Source: Actinomycetota bacterium
Lineage (GTDB): Bacteria; Actinomycetota; Geothermincolia; Geothermincolales; RBG-13-55-18
Length of the DNA stretch: 34,712 nucleotides
Reading direction: 5' to 3'
Assembly: GCA_030019255.1 (NCBI GenBank)
Contig: JASEFK010000014.1
Coordinates: forward strand, 365 to 35,076
Positions 1 through 8,116 of the stretch are shown here, in pieces (position 1 is the first letter of the stretch; every line of letters begins with the position of its first letter). The notes beneath the pieces were generated by a model. The model was given only the letters and a program-made list of their open reading frames with translations, did no database searches and was not told the origin of the DNA. The position numbers and the translations under genes are program-made.

Positions 1-273
1 CGAGGCGTCCAGCTGGGGAAGGAGGGCGTTTATGAAGGCCACCGTGGCCGGGTCGTTGGCGATGCCGGCGATGGCCGCGGTATCCAGGTTGGGGAGCAGG
101 GTCCCCGTGATCCAGGGCTTAAGGTCTGCGATCAGGGTGTTCACCGTATCCGGGGTGATCCCGGAGAGGAGGTCGGCCACCCAGGCCCCGTTGCCGTTGA
201 CGATCCCCGCCAGGGCCGAGGCGTCCAGCTGGGGAAGGAGGGCGTTTATGAAGGCCACCGTGGCCGGGTCGTT
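1..273. repeat. 57-bp perfect direct repeat inside the solenoid gene
   Basis: Bases 1-57 and 217-273 are identical. The offset of 216 bp equals 72 codons, so the copies are in frame and span three repeat units. Other units of the gene have diverged far more at DNA level, so this pair looks like a recent duplication or gene-conversion event. Confidence 0.9.
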
Positions 274-1506
274 CATGATCCCGGCGATGACCCCCGTGTC
301 AAGTTCGGAGATGAGGCTTACCGCCCAGGCACCATTTCCGTTTATCACGTCAGCTATGGTGGAGGGCGACAGGGCTCCCACAAAATCGGTCATGAAGGCG
401 GCGTTGTTGTCGAGGATATGTCCCAGCTGGGCACCGTCCAGTTGTCCGATCAGCGCATCCAGCCAGGCGTAATTGTCGGAAACCGCACTGGCCACCATAC
501 CCGGGTCCAGGTACCCCAGAAGAGCGCTCACGAAGCCGCCGTTGGCGTTGATGGAGCCGGCGATGGAAGCGGGGTTAAGGTAACCGATCAAGCGGGTGAC
601 GAAGGATTGGTTGTTGATGATGGAAGCAATGAAGTCGGGCTCCAGGAGCGCCACGACGTCGTTCATCAGCTGCTCGTTGTTGTTCAGGGCATCGGCTATG
701 ACCTCGGGATCCAGGTATCCCAGGAGCTGCACCAGGAAGGGGCCATTGGCGTTGACCGCACCGGCCAGCACCCTGGGGTTCAGCAAAGACATCACCGAGG
801 TCAGGAACCTGCCGTTGGCATTCACCACCATGGCCGCTACCCGGGGGTCTAGCAGGCCCACCAGCTCGATGGCCAGGTTAGGATTCTCGTTGATTGCTCT
901 CGCCAAAACCTCCGCATCCAGTAGCCCCGCCACCTGGGTTATGAAGGTGGCGTTGCTGTTGATGACCTGGGCGATTACCCGGGGGTCAAGGGCACCCACC
1001 ACCCGGATGGCGAACTCCTGGTTGTTGTTGATCACATAGGCAACGGAAAAGGGATTCAGGTATTGAGCCACTTCAACCAGGAAAGAGTAGTTGTTGTTCA
1101 CCACATCGGCGATCACCTGGGGGTCGAGGTAGGGGATAACCTGGCTCACGAACTCGCTGTTCTGGTTCACGATCTCCGCCGCCACCTGGGGATCGAGGGA
1201 GGCGACCAAGCTGTTTATGAACTCGGGGTTTTCGTTGACCGCGGCGGCCAGTATATCCGCCTGCAGGAGGGGGAGAAGTTCGGCGACCAGGTCGGGGTTC
1301 TCATTGATGGCCCTTGCGACTTCCTTGGGGTCAAGGGTGTTGAACATGCCCACCAAGTTATTCCTGGAATTGAATATCTTGCCCATCAGCGGGCCGAAGG
1401 GACTTCGTGAGGGTAAAGCCATCAACCCCCCCATTGCCAGCAGGGCGACCAACGCAACGATGACCGCCAAATTGATCACTTTCTGAAGCGTCCTGTTGAT
1501 GAGCAT
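1..1506 (-). CDS. Exported 23-residue-repeat solenoid protein (C-terminus beyond left edge)
   Basis: The reading frame is open on the minus strand from ATG 1506-1504 to base 1, giving 502 residues with no stop, so the protein is partial. A purine-rich stretch (GGGGGTTGG) lies just upstream of the ATG; an in-frame GTG at 1524 is an alternative start. Residues about 11-30 form one hydrophobic segment (signal peptide or N-terminal anchor). From residue 58 the rest is 19 complete tandem units plus the start of a twentieth. Sixteen units are alike: fifteen of 23 residues and one of 22. The last ones vary from 23 to 25. Each unit has the pattern L-D-P-x-V-x-A, then N-x-N, then an aromatic or Leu and a second hydrophobic run. 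This suggests a short helix, an Asn-containing turn and a second helix, which is an alpha-solenoid. I do not recognise the family. The spacing is loosely reminiscent of the helical repeats of the MgtE N-domain, but that is only a resemblance. A surface or cell-envelope role is inferred from the N-terminus. Confidence 0.85.
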   Translation of the reverse strand, partial: MLINRTLQKVINLAVIVALVALLAMGGLMALPSRSPFGPLMGKIFNSRNNLVGMFNTLDPKEVARAINENPDLVAELLPLLQADILAAAVNENPEFINSLVASLDPQVAAEIVNQNSEFVSQVIPYLDPQVIADVVNNNYSFLVEVAQYLNPFSVAYVINNNQEFAIRVVGALDPRVIAQVINSNATFITQVAGLLDAEVLARAINENPNLAIELVGLLDPRVAAMVVNANGRFLTSVMSLLNPRVLAGAVNANGPFLVQLLGYLDPEVIADALNNNEQLMNDVVALLEPDFIASIINNQSFVTRLIGYLNPASIAGSINANGGFVSALLGYLDPGMVASAVSDNYAWLDALIGQLDGAQLGHILDNNAAFMTDFVGALSPSTIADVINGNGAWAVSLISELDTGVIAGIMNDPATVAFINALLPQLDASALAGIVNGNGAWVADLLSGITPDTVNTLIADLKPWITGTLLPNLDTAAIAGIANDPATVAFINALLPQLDAS

Positions 1507-2150
1507 GTCCCCAACCCCCTTCACTTCACCGTTTCTGGCTCCGCGTCCTCAGGTTTAAGTCATCCCGAACCTCCGGGCACACGACAAAAGGCGAGAAAAG
1601 CCCGGTTTCATAAGCGAGAACGCGTGAAAGAACGCATAAATGAGGTGGTATTCAGATCGCAGAAGGAAAGTGTAGGCAGGATGACAACGGCGACTAGCAC
1701 TTGAAGTGCGCGAAGAACATAAAAGGTTTTCTCCAGGCCCCCCGCCCGGACACACAAAGGAAAAATCGATCAACCCACGCACCCCTTACCTAGCCTCCAG
1801 GTCTTTGCCTCCCCGGGGCGTTCAGCCGGAGCCCCAGTTCCCTTACCTCGATCATCCCCCCCTTGTATATGAAAAGCGAATTTGTCACATGTTACCCATT
1901 GATAAATATCGGTGCTCTATCTTTCAACATTTAGCAGCCGTATACCTTTCCCAAAAAATATTTACAGAAACGTAACACTCCCGTAACGCTTGCTTGACAA
2001 CCCCGAGCCCATCCCAAAACATCGGCTCCCCTTAAACGACCCCGCGCCCGTAAACAGATCGAGGCCCGGTTGCCCGGTCAGCCTGCACCTCATCAGCCTG
2101 CGGCTCCTCGGAAGTGAAGAGGCCTGCCGCGCGTCCACCAACGGATGCCG
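1507..2150. other. Long intergenic stretch, no supported gene
   Basis: About 640 bases separate the repeat-protein gene from the lipoprotein terminator. A 75-codon minus-strand ORF at 1555-1782 has Cys/Ser/Arg-rich composition and no convincing ribosome site, so I do not call it. Bases 1860-1990 are clearly AT-richer than their surroundings and would be a sensible place for the promoter of the minus-strand repeat-protein gene, but I see no convincing -35/-10 pair. Confidence 0.5.
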
Positions 2151-2153
2151 TCA

Positions 2154-2187
2154 CATAAAAGAACCCGGGCGCGTTGTGCGCCCGGGT
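2154..2187 (-). terminator. Rho-independent terminator of the lipoprotein gene
   Basis: A perfect 10-bp stem (2163-2172 with 2178-2187, ACCCGGGCGC and its complement) encloses a 5-base loop. On the minus strand it is followed by TTCTTTTATG. It lies 16 bases past the lipoprotein stop codon, so it ends the minus-strand transcript. Confidence 0.85.
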
Positions 2188-2202
2188 CAATCCTTCACGG
2201 GG

Positions 2203-2937
2203 TCAGGAAGGCGGGCTGATGCTTATGGGCTGGTTTATCTCCGTTATGTTGGTCACGATGCGCACGTCGCCGTACCCGATCTTCTCCTCGATGAGGACAT
2301 TGCGGATGACCGCTTCGTACTTGATGCGGTAATATGTGTCCTTCTCCACCCATACGTCGACATCCGCGCCGCTGGCCGCGGAGAGCTGCGAGACCGGGAC
2401 CTTGGAGAAGAGGTTGGGTATCTCCCCGGGAGCCAGCCCGAAATAGAGGTGATAGGCTTCCTTGCCTCCCACCTTCTCCAGCCCCTTGTTCTCCTTGGTG
2501 GAGGCGACGGAGGGGAGGTTGGCAAGCCCCCGCACCTGCTCCGTGGCGGACTGCGCCGTGAGGCTCACCGGCTGTTCCTGCCATTCCTTCTGCCCCATGG
2601 CCCTGCTGTACTGTTTACCGCCCACCACGATCACCTCGCTGAAGGTATGGCCGAAGATGGAATTCTGGAGGTGAACGTTGTTCCCGCTCACATCGACGGT
2701 ATAGGTCTGGATCTGCCCGCTGCCGAACTTGGTGTTCTGGTAAAATATGGCTATCTCCATGTGTAGTGATGCGACGTTCTCCTGGGCCTCCGCCGACTTC
2801 TCCCAGATCTCCTCCAGGGTCGGCTCACCCTTGCCGCAACCTGGAAAGGCGGCCAGGAAGAAACACAAGGTCGCGGATACCATGGCCACCACCAGCCAGC
2901 GACCTCCCCCGCAAGATAGGATGCGCTTCAATCTCAT
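2203..2937 (-). CDS. Secreted lipoprotein of unknown function (LolA/LppX-like fold possible)
   Basis: A 244-residue protein starting at ATG 2937-2935, preceded by AGAAAGGGTG. A longer frame reaches 2994 but has no comparable ribosome site. The N-terminus has basic residues (MRLKR), a hydrophobic core at about 14-31 and a lipobox-like FPGC with Cys34 as the probable lipidated residue. The -3 position is Phe, which is not ideal. The mature part begins with a helical, Glu-rich segment and continues as alternating beta-type segments with many Val, Ile and Tyr residues, ending in I-S-I-S-P-P-S. This layout recalls lipoproteins with half-barrel folds such as LppX/LprG or LolA, and related unnamed families; the assignment is a guess. 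A terminator follows directly. An AT-rich patch at 2985-3010 upstream contains TTGACG and TATATT on the minus strand, but only 13 bases apart. Confidence 0.8.
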   Translation of the reverse strand: MRLKRILSCGGGRWLVVAMVSATLCFFLAAFPGCGKGEPTLEEIWEKSAEAQENVASLHMEIAIFYQNTKFGSGQIQTYTVDVSGNNVHLQNSIFGHTFSEVIVVGGKQYSRAMGQKEWQEQPVSLTAQSATEQVRGLANLPSVASTKENKGLEKVGGKEAYHLYFGLAPGEIPNLFSKVPVSQLSAASGADVDVWVEKDTYYRIKYEAVIRNVLIEEKIGYGDVRIVTNITEINQPISISPPS

Positions 2938-3119
2938 CACCCTTTCTCGTTCTCGTTTTCCGCCCAATTCAAGTTTGCCCTCATGAATATACATACTATA
3001 TCGACGTCAAACGCCCTCCCTGTGCTCCCTACGAAACCCGCGTCCCGTCGCCCGCGTTCCCCGGTCGAATACGGAAACACGGCGAAACCGCGGGTTCCCT
3101 CGTCATGCGTATCGTTCTT

Positions 3120-4286
3120 CTAATCACCTAGGCAAAAAACCTTGCGCCTCGTGGTTCCTACCAGCAGGCGATCCTCGGTCACGGTAAGCGTCCAGGGAAT
3201 CACGCCCTCCACGTCAGCCCTCAGGGTAGGCACCCCGGTTTCCCACTCCAGGGCCAGCACCCGGTCGGGTCCGGCCAGGTAGACATCCCGGTTGGTGACC
3301 AGGATGTTCGTCCGGCCGGCCTCCATCCCGGAAGCCGCACGCCAGAGCTGGTCGCCCGTCCTCGCGTCCAGGGAGAGCACGACGGAACCCTCCCCCTGCT
3401 CTCCCTGCAGGACGACCACCTGGTTGCCCCGCACGGCCGGGTTGGAGAGAACCGTGGGGCCGAGCGCGTAAGACCATAGTCTCTTGCCACTCTGGACATC
3501 CGCGCAGTGCAGCTCGACGTCGGTGACCTGGAGGACACGTCCCTCGTCGGCCACCGGGAAGGATACCGGGACACCCTGCAGGCGGGAGGACCAGAGCAGC
3601 CGGCCGTCACCGGCATCCAGGGCGAAAAGGGTCCCCTCGTAGGAGGCGCACAGTACCTGGCCTTCGTACAGGCAGGGGGACACCTCGAGGGGGGCGTCGG
3701 CTTGGAAACGCCACCTCTCCGAGCCGTCTCCAGCATCCACGCAGTATAAGAAGCCGTCGCGGGAAGCGAAATAGACGTTCTTTCCCGAGTGCAAAGGCGA
3801 GGAGGGCACCGACCCTCCGGCCTCCACCTCCCAGCGAAGCCTCCCCTCCCCGTTCACGCAGACCACGCGGCCGTCCGCGGTGGAGACCATCACGCCGCCC
3901 TCGAAGAGCGTGGGCATGGAGGTTATCTCGCCTCCGGCGTCGAAGCGCCACAGAGGGCGACCGCTATCCAGGTCCAGGCAGTATAGAAACCCGTTGCGGC
4001 AGGCCGCGAAAACCCGGCCCCCCGCCACCGCGCAGGGACCGGAGATCTCCGCCTCCAGCCGGGTGCCCCACAGCTCTCGCGGGTTTCCGCGGGGGGCGCT
4101 GGGCAGGTAAGAAGTGTGAGCGGGGCCCGCCCCGGGCATGGCTATGTCCACATCTCCAATGGAGATCACCCCTCCCGAACGCCGGACGTAGAAGGCAGAG
4201 GAGACGATCGCCGCGGCCGCCAAAAACAGCAATATCCCAGGCAGCCACCTTCGCCGCAGGACTTCTACCCTCCGACCGAACATCAT
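3120..4286 (-). CDS. Membrane-anchored PQQ-like beta-propeller repeat protein
   Basis: A 388-residue protein starting at ATG 4286-4284, preceded by GGGTGAGGCG. The frame extends upstream to a TTG at 4370 without a convincing ribosome site. A basic N-terminus is followed by one transmembrane segment at about 14-34 and then the propeller. The propeller blades show the PQQ/quinoprotein-type pattern: a blade ends in a D-x-x-S/D-G-x-x-L/R-W motif (for example DLDSGRPLWRF, DAGDGSERWRF, DAGDGRLLWSS, DARTGDQLWRA), and each is followed by a strand with G-x-V/L. About seven blades can be counted. BamB and many binding or scaffold proteins share this fold. Nothing shows a PQQ cofactor or an enzyme activity. 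The domain should lie outside the cytoplasmic membrane. It is separated from the lipoprotein gene by about 180 bases, so the two may be independent units. Confidence 0.85.
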   Translation of the reverse strand: MMFGRRVEVLRRRWLPGILLFLAAAAIVSSAFYVRRSGGVISIGDVDIAMPGAGPAHTSYLPSAPRGNPRELWGTRLEAEISGPCAVAGGRVFAACRNGFLYCLDLDSGRPLWRFDAGGEITSMPTLFEGGVMVSTADGRVVCVNGEGRLRWEVEAGGSVPSSPLHSGKNVYFASRDGFLYCVDAGDGSERWRFQADAPLEVSPCLYEGQVLCASYEGTLFALDAGDGRLLWSSRLQGVPVSFPVADEGRVLQVTDVELHCADVQSGKRLWSYALGPTVLSNPAVRGNQVVVLQGEQGEGSVVLSLDARTGDQLWRAASGMEAGRTNILVTNRDVYLAGPDRVLALEWETGVPTLRADVEGVIPWTLTVTEDRLLVGTTRRKVFCLGD

Positions 4287-4434
4287 CGCCTCACCCGCAT
4301 CGTGCCGCCCACCGTCCCTTTCCCGGTTATCCGTCTCAACCGCTTTATCCTGAGTCAGGGTAATTCGCAAAGGCGGACCCGTTCAGACCCCTTTTTATAT
4401 CGCGCGCCCAACCCCCGATTTCCTCCGCTTCAGC

Positions 4435-4659
4435 TCAAGCGACGGTCGTGCGCCCGGCGGACCCGCCCACGCCCTTTTTAGCACAAGCCCGGTGCCGCTT
4501 CAAACGCAGCCGTCCCGCATGTTCCCCAACGTGGTTCCGTCGCATCCCGGAGTTCATCATCACATCGCCGTCCATCTTCATACGCTCCTCTTCGGTGAGG
4601 AGTCTCCTGCCGGAGACAATGTCGCCGGAGTTCACCATCACATCGCTATCCATCTCCAT
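4435..4659 (-). CDS. Possible small protein with two in-frame 26-residue repeats
   Basis: A 74-codon frame. The first ATG (4659) follows GGCGGAGGAG with only one spacer base; the ATG two codons on (4653) is seven bases from the AGGAG and fits better. The core M-D-x-D-V-M-x-N-S-G occurs twice, 26 residues (78 bp) apart. The second copy carries its own GAGGAG before ATGAAGATG, so it could also be translated separately. The C-terminal half is Arg/His/Lys-rich and ends at a TGA. No family is recognised. It might be a small protein, two short leader peptides or a duplicated untranslated region. Confidence 0.3.
   Translation of the reverse strand: MEMDSDVMVNSGDIVSGRRLLTEEERMKMDGDVMMNSGMRRNHVGEHAGRLRLKRHRACAKKGVGGSAGRTTVA
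4547..4659 (-). repeat. Two-copy direct repeat, 78 bp apart, each with a ribosome site and start
   Basis: Bases 4547-4579 and 4625-4657 are near-identical on either strand, with a few substitutions. Each copy contains GAGGAG, a pair of ATG codons and the NSG-encoding end. Between them, on the minus strand, CTCCTC and GAGGAG can pair around a 6-base loop and would hide the second ribosome site. GTCTCC and GGAGAC can pair instead. Confidence 0.7.
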
Positions 4660-4693
4660 ACTCCTCCGCCGGTGTCCGTCCCCGCGTCACGTA

Positions 4694-4723
4694 TTGACAT
4701 TATCATTAAACTTATAATATTTA
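4694..4723 (+). promoter_or_regulatory. Promoter island of the tad operon
   Basis: A perfect TTGACA at 4694-4699 stands at the edge of a 50-base AT-rich island. With an 18-base spacer the -10 would be TATTTA (4718-4723). A perfect TATAAT at 4713-4718 is only 13 bases away. The island leads to a strong AGGAGGT at 4741-4747 and ATG 4751. Confidence 0.6.
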
Positions 4724-4750
4724 TATAACATATATATTTTAGGAGGTAAG

Positions 4751-5998
4751 ATGGAAATCATTTCGGTGGCCCTGGCTCTTCCCAGCGGGGACGTGACCGG
4801 ACTGGCGGAGATGGTGGATGGACACCCCCTGCTGGAAGCGTGCGGTGTGGCGCGCACCCCCGAAGACCTGGGGAGGTTGCTCCGCCGTTTCCGCCCGGAC
4901 ATACTTCTCATCTCCACCCAGATGCTGCTGGAGCTGGACGAGGAGGGCGCCGGCCTAAGCTACTCGGACCGGTCGGGCTTTATCCCCACCCTCCTGGTCC
5001 AGGGGGGAGAACCACCGGGGGGAAACGCGGGGCTTCCCCAACTTTTCCGCGGTCCTTTCGCCTTCTGCGGGATCGTGGATCCGGCGAGAACGGACGTGGA
5101 AGGCCTCTACCTGCAAATCAGGGAAAGGGCGGAGCTAATCCGCGGAATGGCGCCGCGGGGGATCACCGGGGAAACAGGGAAACGCCTTCCGGCTCCGGGG
5201 CTCGTCATACTGGCCGGCGGTAAAGGTGGGGTGGGAAACACCCTTCTATCCACAACTCTGGCCGCCTGCTACGCGGAACGGGAAAAGCGGGTGCTCCTGG
5301 TGGACCTGGACCGTGAACGCTCGCAGCTCTCCATGTTCAAGCCGGACGGAACGGGAAAGAATCTCGTGGACCTCCTGCCCATGGCGGAGGACATCTCCTG
5401 GGAGATGGCCCGCGTATCCATGTACCGCCACCCCGCAGGTTTTCACCTCCTCCCTTTCGGGCACCCACGCCGGAAGGCGGGAGAGCGGACCTTCCGCATC
5501 CCGGCTTCCTTCTTCCGCAACCTCAACTTCCTCTTCGACACGGTGGTGGTGGACCTCCCCGGCCACCTGGCGGAGGAGCTTCTCCCCTCCCTTCTCCCCT
5601 GCCGCGCCCTGGCGGTGGTCACCCTGGCCGACGCCATGTCCGCACGCAGCGCCCGCGTCCTCGCTCGATCCATACGCGGCTTCGGGATGGACCCCCGGGC
5701 CTTGCGCCTCATCCTCAACCGCCATGGAGGCAACTCCGCCCTGCAGCCCCACGAGATAGCGCGAGCCGTCGGTATCGAGAGCACTTTCACGGTCCCCGAC
5801 GATCCCCGCTCCGGGCTGGACTTCGCCGAACTGGGGCGGCTTCCCCGACCCGACTCGCCCCTTGGCAGGGCGGCGGTCCGGCTGACGGCGTTCCTCGACG
5901 GGGATAAAGAACCCCTCCCGCCAAAGAACCCAAGACGCCTCCTCCCCGGCCTGGGGAAAAAGAGGGCGCCGGGCTTCCCCTTCCCCGCCGGGAGGTGA
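4751..5998 (+). CDS. tadZ: TadZ/CpaE-like pilus-localisation ATPase (ParA/MinD family)
   Basis: A 415-residue protein with a near-perfect ribosome site, AGGAGGT three bases before ATG. Residues 1-135 form a receiver-like or degenerate N-terminal domain typical of TadZ/CpaE. A ParA/MinD-type ATPase domain follows from about 150: a deviant Walker A GGKGGVGNT (157-164), DLDRE at about 188-192, and VVVDLPG in the middle. The signature lysine Lys158 is present, but the P-loop lysine is replaced by Asn163; TadZ/CpaE proteins are known to carry atypical Walker A motifs. TadZ proteins mark the polar site for Tad pilus assembly. The C-terminus is Pro/Arg/Lys-rich. It opens the tad operon, and tadA follows after 4 bases, so the two are probably translated together. 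Confidence 0.88.
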   Translation: MEIISVALALPSGDVTGLAEMVDGHPLLEACGVARTPEDLGRLLRRFRPDILLISTQMLLELDEEGAGLSYSDRSGFIPTLLVQGGEPPGGNAGLPQLFRGPFAFCGIVDPARTDVEGLYLQIRERAELIRGMAPRGITGETGKRLPAPGLVILAGGKGGVGNTLLSTTLAACYAEREKRVLLVDLDRERSQLSMFKPDGTGKNLVDLLPMAEDISWEMARVSMYRHPAGFHLLPFGHPRRKAGERTFRIPASFFRNLNFLFDTVVVDLPGHLAEELLPSLLPCRALAVVTLADAMSARSARVLARSIRGFGMDPRALRLILNRHGGNSALQPHEIARAVGIESTFTVPDDPRSGLDFAELGRLPRPDSPLGRAAVRLTAFLDGDKEPLPPKNPRRLLPGLGKKRAPGFPFPAGR

Positions 5999-6002
5999 AC
6001 CG

Positions 6003-7262
6003 ATGGACCAAGGCGACATCTATCCCCTGATCAGGGAAAGGGTCCGGGACCGACTCTCTGGATCGGATAAGGTCCTCGATCCCCGGGCCGATGCGGCCCG
6101 GAAACGGAGGGACTTGCTCCGCCTGGCCCGGGAGGTCATCTGGGAGGAGGGGTTCGTCCTGGGCTCGGCGGAGATGCAGGAAATCCTGCAAAAGCTGCTC
6201 GACGACATACTGGGCCTCGGGCCCCTGGAGAGCCTGATGCGCGACGAGGAGATAACGGAGATCATGGTCAACGGCCCCCACCGCATCTACGTGGAGAGGA
6301 ACGGGGTCCTCCTGCCCAGCCAGGTGGTCCTGCAGGGGGACGAGGAAGTATACCGCATCATAGACCGCATAATCGGCCCTCTCGGCCTCCACGTAGACGA
6401 GGCCTCTCCCTACGTGGACGCACGACTTCCCGACGGCTCGCGGGTCAACGTCATCCTGCCTCCCCTTTCCCTGCTGGGCCCGGTGATCACCATACGCAAG
6501 TTCCGCTCCCTGCCCTTCACCCTCCAGGAGCTGGTGGAGGGGGGGACCATCGGGGAGTGGGAAGCCGCCTTCCTGGCCGCCGCGGTGATGGACAGGAAAA
6601 ACGTGGTGATATCCGGCGGTGCGGGAAGCGGAAAGACGACCCTCCTCAACACCCTGTCCGCCCACATCCATCCCGGGGAACGCATCATAACCCTGGAGGA
6701 TGCCGCCGAACTGAGGCTGCAACAGCCCCACGTGGTACCCCTGGAAACCCGTCCCCCCAACCTGGAAGGCAAGGGAGAGGTGACCCTCCGCGACCTTCTG
6801 CGCAACGCCCTGCGCATGCGCCCGGACCGCATCATCATCGGTGAGGTGAGGGGGCCGGAGGCGCTGGACCTGCTGCAAGCCCTGAACACCGGCCACCGGG
6901 GTTCCATGACCACCATCCACGCCAATTCGCCCCTGGACGCCCTCTCCCGCCTGGAGACCATGGCCCTCACCGCCGGGGTGGGCCTTCCGGCCGAGGCGGT
7001 GCGCCGGCAGATCGAGCGGGCGGTGGACGTGGTGGTGCACATGGAAAGGAACGCCGAGGGTCTCAGGCGGGTGAGGGAGATAGCGGTCATGGAGAGGGAA
7101 GATGGAGGGGGAGGAAGGCTGCGGAGCCTGGAACCGGAAGGTCCAGCGGGGCTGGAGACCCCGGCCAGGTTGCGGTATCTCGCCGACCCCTGCGCCTCCA
7201 ACCCGGTGCAGCGCAAGCGGGAGGGGGTGAAAGCGGCCGCCACCGGACCGCGTACCTCATGA
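6003..7262 (+). CDS. tadA: Tad pilus assembly ATPase TadA/CpaF (type II/IV secretion ATPase)
   Basis: A 419-residue ATPase that should power Flp pilus extension and retraction at the inner face of the membrane. The helical N-terminal part leads into the CpaF hallmark MVNGPHRIYVERNG. Walker A is GGAGSGKTT at 205-213 (Lys211). The Asp box and Walker B region RPDRIIIGEVRGPE lies near residues 274-287. The NTGHRGSMTTIHANS block follows with its His residues, then the C-terminal arm typical of the VirB11/GspE-like superfamily. Length fits CpaF (about 400-450). Its stop overlaps the tadB start (ATGA at 7259-7262), indicating translational coupling. Confidence 0.95.
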   Translation: MDQGDIYPLIRERVRDRLSGSDKVLDPRADAARKRRDLLRLAREVIWEEGFVLGSAEMQEILQKLLDDILGLGPLESLMRDEEITEIMVNGPHRIYVERNGVLLPSQVVLQGDEEVYRIIDRIIGPLGLHVDEASPYVDARLPDGSRVNVILPPLSLLGPVITIRKFRSLPFTLQELVEGGTIGEWEAAFLAAAVMDRKNVVISGGAGSGKTTLLNTLSAHIHPGERIITLEDAAELRLQQPHVVPLETRPPNLEGKGEVTLRDLLRNALRMRPDRIIIGEVRGPEALDLLQALNTGHRGSMTTIHANSPLDALSRLETMALTAGVGLPAEAVRRQIERAVDVVVHMERNAEGLRRVREIAVMEREDGGGGRLRSLEPEGPAGLETPARLRYLADPCASNPVQRKREGVKAAATGPRTS

Positions 7263-8113
7263 TATTAACTTCGGTTTTACTCCTCGCTTGCAGTGCGCTC
7301 CTCTTCCTCACCCACCTGGGCCTGGAGAGGCGGGAGCGCGCATTCTCCTTCCTCGAGGGGGAGGGCCGCGCCCCAACCAAGGAAGTCCCTGTTCGGGAGG
7401 GGTTCTGGCGAGTCATGCGCAGGGCCCTCCTGTCGGGCAGGAGGGAACGCCTTCTCGTCCCCGCCGCCTGCGCGGCGATCCTGGTGCTCACTCGGAACCC
7501 GCTCCTCTGCTTGCTCCCTCCCCTTCTCCTGCCCCCGCTCCGCCGATTCCTCCGGGAATACCGCGGGAGAAGGGAGGAGTCGAAGAAAGAGGAGCAGGTC
7601 CTCGAATTCATCGATTCCCTCAACCAATCGCTCCGCTCCAATCTTTCCCTACAGCAATCCCTGCAGGTTTGCCCGGAGGACGTGGGGCCTGAACTGGGGG
7701 CGGAACTGGAAGAGCTGGTCAGGGAGATACATGCCGGAGGCGGCCTGGAAGAGTCCCTGCTCCGCGCGGCGGAGCGCACCACCTCTCCCTCCCTGCGCCT
7801 CACCTTGACCGTCCTGGGGCTCCTGCACGGTCGGGGCGGCGACCTTCCGCGGGTGCTGGACAGGATGCGGAACAGGGTTTGCGAGGCACTGGAGGCGCGT
7901 CGCGAACTGAGGATGGTGACCTCCCAGAGCAGGGCTTCGGGTTACCTGGTTTCCGCCCTTCCGCTGGCCTTTCTCTCCATCCAGGCGGCCTTGAACCCCT
8001 CCTCCCTCAGGCCCATGCTGGCCACGCCGACGGGCAACCTGATGGCGCTGGTGGCCCTGGCCCTCAACGGAGCGGCCTTCCTGGTGATAAGACGGATGAC
8101 CGAGGGGGCATGA
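7259..8113 (+). CDS. tadB: Tad pilus assembly membrane protein TadB (type II secretion F domain)
   Basis: A 284-residue inner-membrane platform protein. An N-terminal hydrophobic segment at about 3-20 is followed by a second hydrophobic region at about 62-98. A cytoplasmic helical T2SSF domain has FIDSLNQSLRSNLSLQQSL and later HAGGGLEESLLRAAE, the usual two-helix repeats of the GspF fold. Two C-terminal membrane segments run from about 225 to 280. Start ATG 7259 overlaps the tadA stop, so no separate ribosome site is needed. TadB and TadC are thought to form the platform that TadA drives. Confidence 0.9.
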   Translation: MILTSVLLLACSALLFLTHLGLERRERAFSFLEGEGRAPTKEVPVREGFWRVMRRALLSGRRERLLVPAACAAILVLTRNPLLCLLPPLLLPPLRRFLREYRGRREESKKEEQVLEFIDSLNQSLRSNLSLQQSLQVCPEDVGPELGAELEELVREIHAGGGLEESLLRAAERTTSPSLRLTLTVLGLLHGRGGDLPRVLDRMRNRVCEALEARRELRMVTSQSRASGYLVSALPLAFLSIQAALNPSSLRPMLATPTGNLMALVALALNGAAFLVIRRMTEGA

Positions 8114-8116
8114 GCC

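Larger units (their letters stand above)
4287..4750. other. Intergenic region between divergent units, with repeats and an AT island
   Basis: This 464-base gap separates the minus-strand beta-propeller gene from the plus-strand tad operon. It holds the doubtful small repeated ORF (4435-4659, minus) and the AT-rich promoter island at about 4690-4740. I see nothing else in 4287-4434. Confidence 0.6.

Noticed and set aside
1555-1782. Minus-strand 75-residue ORF ending R-R-F-G-M-T
   Set aside because: Composition is not protein-like, there is no ribosome site, and such endings are often read from intergenic repeats.
1990-2766. Plus-strand 258-residue ORF
   Set aside because: It is a shadow of the minus-strand lipoprotein gene, which has a signal peptide, ribosome site and terminator.
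5787-7040. Minus-strand 417-residue ORF
   Set aside because: It is the antisense shadow of tadA, with His/Gly/Pro-rich composition typical of G+C-rich noncoding strands.
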